NCBI RefSeq assembly: GCF_003208215.1
Contig: NZ_QKLW01000003.1
Span: forward strand, 137,237 to 201,236
Reading direction: 5' to 3'
Length of the DNA: 64,000 nt
From: Marinomonas alcarazii
GTDB lineage: Bacteria > Pseudomonadota > Gammaproteobacteria > Pseudomonadales > Marinomonadaceae
Both the position numbers and the translations under genes were made by a program. This document shows positions 58,390 to 64,000 of this stretch, one piece after another (within the stretch, counting starts at the first letter, position 1; every line of letters starts with the position of its first letter). The notes under the pieces are model-generated. The model was not told the origin of the DNA. It worked only from the letters and a program-made list of their open reading frames with translations, and did no database searches.

Positions 58390-58426
58390 AGCCTAGGCCT
58401 TACTTTCAAGGTCTGGGCTTTTTTGT
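58390..58426 (+). terminator. Terminator after the Gfo/Idh/MocA gene
   Basis: AGCCTAGGCCTT pairs with AAGGTCTGGGCT (two G-T pairs), six-base loop, T-rich tail. A (TCACA)4 tandem repeat lies just before it at 58371-58390. Confidence 0.82.
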
Positions 58427-58524
58427 TTTGCCGTTCTATTTCGTCCCTTTTTTTGGGGTTTCCACGGGAAAGAAGTGCTATTTTTAATCTGTAATAAAAA
58501 AGATAATCTGATATTGAAATACAG

Positions 58525-58546
58525 GTTGTATGATGTATGATGTTAT
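58525..58546. promoter_or_regulatory. Putative operator upstream of tctC
   Basis: GTTGTATGATGTATGATGTTAT contains two overlapping TGTATGATGT units. Its last 13 bases are identical to the lactonase-promoter site at 44896-44908, and its first 14 are identical to 63309-63322 before kdgD. Confidence 0.55.
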
Positions 58547-58611
58547 TGCGTTCGATAAATGGAACTAATGACAACGTCCTAAATAAAAAAACAATTATAG
58601 GAAAAGTGGTT

Positions 58612-59661
58612 ATGAAAAAAATACTTCAGAGCACAACAATTTTGATGGCGGCGGCTTGTGCATTAGCGCCTGCTGCAGCCTATGCTTTAGACAATCCAAT
58701 TCGAGGAAATATCCGCGTTGTAATTGGCTCAAAATCAACTGGTGGTGATACGTATCAGGCTTCTTCCATTATCGCAGAAGCGCTTGCACAAAAGATTGAT
58801 GCGAACATTAAAGTTGATGCTGTTGGCTTCTCTGCGGCATATCAGGCGTTAGGTAGAGTGCCGACAGGCAACACTCTAATGATTTTCCACGACCAAGCGT
58901 ATCTTGGGAATCTATATGGCCAAAAAGGCTACGAAGACCCTTTCAAAGAGTGGACGATAGGACCATCTTTCGCTACTAACCCAGGTAATGGCTACCTGGT
59001 TCCTAAAAACTCTCCTTATAAAAATATGGATGAGATCCTAAATGCGGCCGGAAACGGTAAAACAATTCGTGTTGCGATTCAGCCAGGCGGCGTATCTGAG
59101 ATCGGCTACACGGCTATGAAGAACGCAGTACGTTTGGCGTACCCAGGTCAAGAGGATAATCTCGTTGCTTTGAATACGGGTTCTCAATCTGATAAGAACC
59201 AAGCTTTGTTCGATGGCCTCGCGGATGTTATCAATGGCAGTGTACAGGCCAACGAGCAATATACTCGCCTTCCTGCTGATGACCAAAAAGCCATGAATTT
59301 TGTATGGTTAACTGCTAAAGCATCAACAATTGCTAAAGCAAATCCTAATGGTATGGGAGAAACGTCTCGTGATCAGTTGATGCAGTATGCATCTGGTCTA
59401 GGGGTGAATATTCCAATGGATGCAGAGAATAACTTTACCTTCGATAAAGAGTTCTACTTTTTATACAACAAGCGTATGTCTCCAGAAGTGATTGAGTTCT
59501 TGGACAAGGCGTTGGCAGAAGTATTTGCCGATGGCAAGGTTCAAGAAACATTTAAGAAATCCTTCTTTATCCCTAACTTCCGTACTTCTGCAGAAGCGCA
59601 AAAGCACTTCAAAGAAAAGCGTGATAGTTATGCCAAAATCATTAATAACCTGCACAAATAA
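58612..59661 (+). CDS. Tripartite tricarboxylate-type transporter substrate-binding protein (TctC/Bug)
   Basis: A 349-residue periplasmic Bug-type protein with a signal peptide (MKKILQSTTILMAAACALAPAAAYA). It is followed by RGNIRVVIGSKSTGGDTYQASSIIAEALAQKI, the Bug ligand-binding start. ATG 58612 follows AGGAAAAG; the longer frame overlaps the operator. It is first in the tctC-tctB-tctA-garD unit. Given garD and kdgD downstream, its ligand is probably galactarate or glucarate, or their lactones. Confidence 0.85.
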   Translation: MKKILQSTTILMAAACALAPAAAYALDNPIRGNIRVVIGSKSTGGDTYQASSIIAEALAQKIDANIKVDAVGFSAAYQALGRVPTGNTLMIFHDQAYLGNLYGQKGYEDPFKEWTIGPSFATNPGNGYLVPKNSPYKNMDEILNAAGNGKTIRVAIQPGGVSEIGYTAMKNAVRLAYPGQEDNLVALNTGSQSDKNQALFDGLADVINGSVQANEQYTRLPADDQKAMNFVWLTAKASTIAKANPNGMGETSRDQLMQYASGLGVNIPMDAENNFTFDKEFYFLYNKRMSPEVIEFLDKALAEVFADGKVQETFKKSFFIPNFRTSAEAQKHFKEKRDSYAKIINNLHK

Positions 59662-59673
59662 TTAAAGTAAGTC

Positions 59674-59705
59674 GGCACCGTGGAATGCAGTTTGGCCACG
59701 GTGCC
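59674..59705 (+). terminator. Hairpin between tctC and tctB (partial terminator or mRNA stabiliser)
   Basis: Perfect 10-bp arms GGCACCGTGG / CCACGGTGCC with a 12-base loop and a weak T-rich tail. Such hairpins after a binding-protein gene usually keep its mRNA more abundant than that of the membrane subunits. Confidence 0.65.
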
Positions 59706-59742
59706 TTAATCTTTCGCTTAGAGAAGGTTATAGAGAGTTATT

Positions 59743-60180
59743 ATGTTTGACTGGTTTTCATCCCTCAATGCTGTTGTGATCGACTTCGACACGTCCCATC
59801 TCTTCTTTCCAAGGATCGTTATTTCCTTGTTGCTGATTTTGGGCTTGGTGATCGTCGTTTCTTATTTTCGTCCTGTCATGCAGGCTATTCGTACCGGTCG
59901 TTATCAGTTCTTTGTTAAAAATGCAGACTTCTTTCGTCTCTTAATGACATTCGCTTTGATTCCTGCCTATTTCTGGGGGATGGATGCGATAGGCGCAGTG
60001 CTTCCTAATATGGGGCTAGGTTTCTTACTGGCGTCGATTCCTTTTGTGTTTCTGATGTCGATGTTGTACTGCCACGATATGACACGTCGCAATCTGATAA
60101 TCATTGTTTCCAACGCAGTAATAACACCGACCTTTGTTTGGGGTGTGCTTTACCACCTATTCGCTGTGTCGATGCCTTAG
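59743..60180 (+). CDS. TctB-family small membrane subunit
   Basis: A 145-residue protein with four hydrophobic segments (about residues 20-40, 65-80, 88-105 and 115-140), the size and position of TctB. Sequence conservation of TctB is low. The call rests on topology and its place between TctC and TctA genes. Confidence 0.82.
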   Translation: MFDWFSSLNAVVIDFDTSHLFFPRIVISLLLILGLVIVVSYFRPVMQAIRTGRYQFFVKNADFFRLLMTFALIPAYFWGMDAIGAVLPNMGLGFLLASIPFVFLMSMLYCHDMTRRNLIIIVSNAVITPTFVWGVLYHLFAVSMP

Positions 60181-60195
60181 AGGCGGAGTGACTTT

Positions 60196-61701
60196 ATGGA
60201 ATTTCTAGAATTACTTTCACCGTCCTTCTTTTTGTTAGCGGCGGCAGGATCCATCATCGGCATCATTTTTGGTGCTATCCCTGGTATGACCGCGACAATG
60301 GCTGTTGCAGTGTGTCTACCATTAACTTACACCTTAGGTTTGCAAGAAGGCTTAGCGCTTTTGTTAGGCTTATATGTTGGCGGTATTTCTGGTGGATTAG
60401 TACCGGCTGTATTGCTGAATATTCCAGGTACGCCGTCGTCGATTACGACCACTTTTGATGGTTACCCGATGGCGCAGCGTGGTGAAGCCGAGCGCGCCTT
60501 GAAAACCTGTATTGTTGCCTCTTTGTTTGGCGGTACGTTCAGTGCCATTGTGTTGTTCTTCTTTGCGCCTGTCTTGGCCGATTTCGCTATCAAATTCTCA
60601 TACGTTGAAAAGTTCCTCATGATCTTTTTTGCGATGTCGGTTATTGCGTCATTGTCTAAAAATATTCTAATGGGTGTTTTTAGTGGGTTACTTGGTGTAT
60701 TGCTTAGCTTGATAGGAACTTACGATGTATCGAACGGTGGTAATGGCGAATATCGTCTTATGGCACCGTTTATGGAGCCTTACTTAGCTTATGGTTTCTC
60801 GTTATTGCCTGTGTTAATTGGTCTTTTTGGTATTTCAACCATCATTGAAGAGGCTGAAAAAGGTGCCAGAGAGCCTTCTTTGGAAAATAAAGTTAATCTC
60901 AATAAAGGTAAGCCGTTCCGCTTTAATATTTTTAAAGGCCAATTCAGTAACTTAATGCGTTCTTCATCAATCGGTACATTCATCGGCATGTTGCCTGGTA
61001 TTGGTGGAAGCGCGGCGTCAATTTTAGCTTATACACAGCAAAAGAATTTTTCTAAACATCCTGAGAAGTTGGGTAAAGGTGAGCCTGAAGGTTTGGTGGC
61101 GTCTGAGTCCGCAAATAACGGCTTAACAGGTGGTGCTTTGATTCCTTTGTTGTCGTTGGGTATTCCTGGCGATAGTACAACGGCTGTATTGATTGGTGCC
61201 TTTACATTGCAAGGTTTGCAAGTCGGTCCTTTGTTTATCGGCGAAAATATAGATACATGGTTCTCAATGATAACGGCGCTTATGTTTGCCAATATTGTGA
61301 TGTTTATCGTGATGTTTTATGCCATTCGTCATATCGCCAAAGTGGTATTAATTCCGAAATTTATCTTATACCCAATTATAGTGATGATGTGTGCAGTAGG
61401 TGCGTATGCGATTAACTACGGCATTATGTTTGATGTGTGGACACTTTTCTTATTCGGTGTAGCAGGTTGGATCTTTACTAAGATCGGTATTGAGATTGCG
61501 CCTTTGGTTATCGGCTTTATTTTGGGCAGCAGTGCCGAAGTGTATTTTGTGAAGAGTTTAGAGTCATACGGTGAGTACTCTATTTTGTTCACTAAGAGTC
61601 CGATTGCGATGGTGTTATGGGGATTGATTGTTTTATCTATCGTCGTGTCTGTGATGATTCACAGAAAAAGTAAGCAACATGCGAATAAAGAGGCGAAGTA
61701 A
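60196..61701 (+). CDS. TctA-family large permease
   Basis: A 501-residue protein with about twelve helices. [56 protein letters not shown] and [20 protein letters not shown] are classic TctA signatures, the GxxPG-type loops of the two repeats. GGAGTGA precedes the ATG, and its stop overlaps garD (TAATG). It imports the ligand of the TctC protein using an ion gradient. Confidence 0.92.
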   Translation: MEFLELLSPSFFLLAAAGSIIGIIFGAIPGMTATMAVAVCLPLTYTLGLQEGLALLLGLYVGGISGGLVPAVLLNIPGTPSSITTTFDGYPMAQRGEAERALKTCIVASLFGGTFSAIVLFFFAPVLADFAIKFSYVEKFLMIFFAMSVIASLSKNILMGVFSGLLGVLLSLIGTYDVSNGGNGEYRLMAPFMEPYLAYGFSLLPVLIGLFGISTIIEEAEKGAREPSLENKVNLNKGKPFRFNIFKGQFSNLMRSSSIGTFIGMLPGIGGSAASILAYTQQKNFSKHPEKLGKGEPEGLVASESANNGLTGGALIPLLSLGIPGDSTTAVLIGAFTLQGLQVGPLFIGENIDTWFSMITALMFANIVMFIVMFYAIRHIAKVVLIPKFILYPIIVMMCAVGAYAINYGIMFDVWTLFLFGVAGWIFTKIGIEIAPLVIGFILGSSAEVYFVKSLESYGEYSILFTKSPIAMVLWGLIVLSIVVSVMIHRKSKQHANKEAK

Positions 61702-63272
61702 TGAGCGATTCTTATGTACTGATTCAAATACATGAAAGTGACAATGTTGCCATCATCTTAAATCAAGGTGGTGCACCAAAGGGGGCTGAGCTTCCAGGTG
61801 GCGTTGTCTTGTTAGAAGACGTGCCACAGGGTCATAAGGTTGCTTTGGCTGATATCGCTAATGGCGGTGAAGTACGTCGTTACAATGAAGTGGTGGGTTA
61901 CGCAAAACACGAGATTAAACAAGGCTCATGGGTGTCCGAGAGGGTTGTCGATATGCCGACGCCTCCTGCATTAGATGAGCTACCTTTAGCGACGCGCGAG
62001 AAGCCTGCTTTTGAGCCTTTGGAAGGTTACACCTTTGACGGTTATAAAAATCCGGATGGTTCTGCAGGTACCAAGAACCTCTTAGGTATTAGTACCAGTG
62101 TGCAGTGTGTTGCAGGTATCACTGACTATGTTGTTAAGCTGATCAAGAAAACGCTTTTGCCAAAGTATCCAAATGTCGATGGTGTTGTTGCGCTTAATCA
62201 TAGCTACGGTTGTGGTGTGGCAATTACTGCGCCTGCGGCGATTGTGCCAATTCGTACTTTGCAAAATATTGCTAAAAATCCGAACTTTGGCGGTGAAATA
62301 ATGGTGGTTGGTTTAGGGTGTGAAAAACTCTCGCCATCGCGTTTGCTTGAGATAGACGATGAGCAGGCCATTAACATTTTGCCTAACTCTGAAGCGGCCA
62401 AGGCGTTAGAAGATCATGTGGTTAGTCTACAAGACGAAAATCATCACGGTTTCCAAGATATGGTTGATCATATTATGGAGATGGCCGAAGCGCATCTTGA
62501 ACGTTTAAATAAGCGTCGTCGAGAGCCATGTCCGATTTCAGAATTGGTCGTTGGTATGCAGTGCGGTGGTAGTGATGCTTTTTCTGGTATTACAGCGAAC
62601 CCTGCTGTGGGTTATGCGTCGGATTTGATTGTTCGTGCCGGTGGTTCTGTCATGTTTTCTGAAGTGACTGAAGTGCGTGATGCTATTCACCTTTTAACGC
62701 CGCGAGCGGAAACAGTGGAAGTGGGGAAAGCCTTACTGCGTGAAATGCAGTGGTATGACGATTACCTGAATCAAGGGCAAGCTGATCGCAGCGCTAACAC
62801 CACGCCAGGTAATAAAAAGGGCGGCCTTAATAACATCGTGGAAAAATCTCTAGGCTCCATTACTAAGTCAGGTAATAGCCCCATTGTCGATGTTCTAAGT
62901 CCAGGTGAACGTATTCGCAAGCGAGGACTGAATTTTGCTGCTACGCCAGCCAGTGACTTCATTTGCGGTACTTTGCAATTCGCTTCCGGTATGAATATTC
63001 AAGTATTTACCACAGGGCGTGGTACGCCGTATGGCTTGGAAGTCGCACCTGTTATCAAGGTATCAACAAACTCTACTTTGGGTAAGCGTTGGCACGATTT
63101 GATCGATATGGACGCAGGACGCATTGCCAGTAAAGAGATTACGTTAGAAGAGGCGGGTTGGGAGTTGTTCCATCTAATTCTTGACGTCGCGTCAGGGCGT
63201 AAGCAAGTCGCAGCTGATAAGTTGGGCTTACATAATGATTTGGTCTTGTTTAATCCAGCACCAGTGACCTAA
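61701..63272 (+). CDS. garD: Galactarate dehydratase
   Basis: A 523-residue GarD/UxaA-family protein. The N-terminal SAF domain spans about residues 1-95. The dehydratase domain follows, with [62 protein letters not shown] and [18 protein letters not shown]. It converts D-galactarate to 5-dehydro-4-deoxyglucarate. It overlaps tctA by one base, and the gene for the next pathway enzyme follows at 63388. Altronate dehydratase is the alternative in this family, but the kdgD gene favours galactarate. Confidence 0.9.
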   Translation: MSDSYVLIQIHESDNVAIILNQGGAPKGAELPGGVVLLEDVPQGHKVALADIANGGEVRRYNEVVGYAKHEIKQGSWVSERVVDMPTPPALDELPLATREKPAFEPLEGYTFDGYKNPDGSAGTKNLLGISTSVQCVAGITDYVVKLIKKTLLPKYPNVDGVVALNHSYGCGVAITAPAAIVPIRTLQNIAKNPNFGGEIMVVGLGCEKLSPSRLLEIDDEQAINILPNSEAAKALEDHVVSLQDENHHGFQDMVDHIMEMAEAHLERLNKRRREPCPISELVVGMQCGGSDAFSGITANPAVGYASDLIVRAGGSVMFSEVTEVRDAIHLLTPRAETVEVGKALLREMQWYDDYLNQGQADRSANTTPGNKKGGLNNIVEKSLGSITKSGNSPIVDVLSPGERIRKRGLNFAATPASDFICGTLQFASGMNIQVFTTGRGTPYGLEVAPVIKVSTNSTLGKRWHDLIDMDAGRIASKEITLEEAGWELFHLILDVASGRKQVAADKLGLHNDLVLFNPAPVT

Positions 63273-63308
63273 TTATTAGACGAAATTTCATTGCTATTTG
63301 AATGTATA

Positions 63309-63326
63309 GTTGTATGATGTATTACA
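63309..63326. promoter_or_regulatory. Putative operator between garD and kdgD
   Basis: GTTGTATGATGTATTACA (continuing AAC) carries inverted arms GTTGTA/TACAAC (63309-63314 / 63323-63328) and shares 14 bases with the tctC site. It suggests that kdgD has its own regulated promoter. Confidence 0.55.
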
Positions 63327-63387
63327 ACGTAATTATTTATAACCAGCCTTAAGGCTAAAGTTAATAACAAAAAGAGAGGAAAACAAC

Positions 63388-64000
63388 ATGGCTTTTTCTG
63401 TTGAACAAATGCGCGGCGCTCTAAGTGATGGTCTTTTATCTTTCCCGGTAACAGACTTCGATGCGAACGGTAAATTTAACGCTGAGACATACAAAGAGCG
63501 CCTAGAGTCGTTCATTAAGCACGGCGTTTCTTCAATTTTCATTGCTGGTGGTACTGGCGAGTTTTTCTCTCTTGATGAAGAAGACTTTCGTGAAATCGTT
63601 GAAGTCGCTGTAGCGACAGTAAAAGGTCGTGTGCCAGTAATTGCTGCTGCAGGCCGCAGCGTAAAAGACGCGTCTAATTTCTCTAAAATTGCCGCTGATG
63701 CTGGTTGTGATGGTATCTTGTTGATGCCTCCTTTCCTAACAGAATGCCCAGAAGATGGCGTGATTGAGTACGCATCTCAAGTAATGGCAAGCGCGGATAT
63801 TCAGTTCATCTATTACAACCGTGGCAATGGCATCCTTTCTGCGGAATCGGTTAAAGAGTTGGCTGCTCGTAATCCTAACATGGTGGCACTGAAAGATGGC
63901 GTAGGCAACATTGCGGCATTAAATGATACGATCAAAACGGTTGGCGATCGCTTGGTTTATATCGGTGGTGTACCAACGGCTGAGATCTTTGCTGAAGCTT
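63388..64000 (+). CDS. kdgD: 5-Dehydro-4-deoxyglucarate dehydratase, N-terminal part (cut by window end)
   Basis: The frame opens with an ATG after AGAGAGGA and is still open at the window end (204 codons seen). MAFSVEQMRGALSDGLLSFPVTDFD, IAGGTGEFFSLDEEDF, YYNRGNGILSAESV and VALKDGVGN (Schiff-base lysine) identify the DapA-superfamily enzyme. It converts 5-dehydro-4-deoxyglucarate to 2-oxoglutarate semialdehyde, CO2 and water. With garD and an aldehyde dehydrogenase (47082-48542 is a candidate) this gives 2-oxoglutarate from galactarate. Confidence 0.92.
   Translation, partial: MAFSVEQMRGALSDGLLSFPVTDFDANGKFNAETYKERLESFIKHGVSSIFIAGGTGEFFSLDEEDFREIVEVAVATVKGRVPVIAAAGRSVKDASNFSKIAADAGCDGILLMPPFLTECPEDGVIEYASQVMASADIQFIYYNRGNGILSAESVKELAARNPNMVALKDGVGNIAALNDTIKTVGDRLVYIGGVPTAEIFAEA

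Noticed and set aside
58371-58390. (TCACA)4 tandem repeat
   Set aside because: Four short units directly before a terminator; it could vary in length, but nothing suggests a function such as phase variation of a gene.

Overview
The window looks like a chromosomal stretch of a marine gammaproteobacterium, most like Marinomonas or a related Oceanospirillales genus. This is a judgement from gene content and protein style: many ABC, TRAP and TTT uptake systems, purine, ethanolamine and uronate catabolism, and moderate GC. No rRNA, tRNA, CRISPR array, transposase or integrase was seen.

Layout. (1) 1-7181: an AT-rich island (about 208-6300) inserted next to an amino-acid ABC transporter operon. 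A near-identical ~205-bp piece of that operon lies on both sides (1-207 and 6975-7181). The island holds a five-gene operon: an IDO-type 2-oxoglutarate dioxygenase, an EamA exporter, a [2Fe-2S] ferredoxin, a membrane di-iron desaturase-like enzyme and a biosynthetic-type threonine deaminase. A convergent LysR gene and a broken acetyltransferase follow. It reads as an uncharacterised pathway for a modified, isoleucine-like amino acid and is the most interesting locus here. (2) 6295-9161: polar amino-acid-type ABC transporter. (3) 9510-21664: allantoin catabolism, in two differently regulated halves. An RpiR regulator sits beside an amidase / oxamate hydrolase / permease / ureidoglycine aminotransferase / allantoate amidohydrolase operon. 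An hpxS-hpxA-allantoinase operon diverges from an NCS1 permease. Together they take allantoin to oxalurate, oxamate and oxalate. A repeat-rich 470-bp gap (16702-17173) and a small cupin gene lie between the halves.

(4) 21754-27224: ethanolamine permease, EutC, EutB, an AraC/EutR-like regulator and a GNAT acetyltransferase. (5) 27279-36659: a LacI-controlled oligosaccharide system with an ABC importer, a GH105-like unsaturated glycuronyl hydrolase and an 843-residue protein of unknown function. (6) 36845-39229: arylamine N-acetyltransferase, exporter and Crp/Fnr regulator. (7) 39534-43943: a coniferyl/aryl alcohol dehydrogenase and an aryl aldehyde dehydrogenase flank a XylR/DmpR-type sigma54 activator. 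Both enzyme genes have good -24/-12 promoters and upstream activator-like inverted repeats. (8) 44031-64000: a DsbA-like protein, then a sugar-acid region. It has an exported lactonase, SDR, aldehyde dehydrogenase, IlvD/Edd dehydratase, HpaI aldolase, a TRAP transporter split into two pieces, a GntR/HutC regulator, a LysR regulator with a Gfo/Idh/MocA dehydrogenase, a TctABC transporter, galactarate dehydratase and the start of 5-dehydro-4-deoxyglucarate dehydratase.

How it fits together. Recurrent DNA motifs tie distant genes into likely regulons. TGAAAC-N4-GTTTCA-like sites link the ABC transporter to the amidase operon. ATTGTATACAAT links hpxS and the NCS1 permease. TCTTATATAAGA links the aldehyde dehydrogenase/dehydratase promoters to the GntR/TRAP promoters. 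TGTATGATGTTATACA-like sites link the lactonase, tctC and kdgD. The region as a whole scavenges purine breakdown products, ethanolamine, lignin-type aromatics and (probably algal or plant) uronates. Function statements rest on sequence motifs read by eye and on gene order; no database search was possible.
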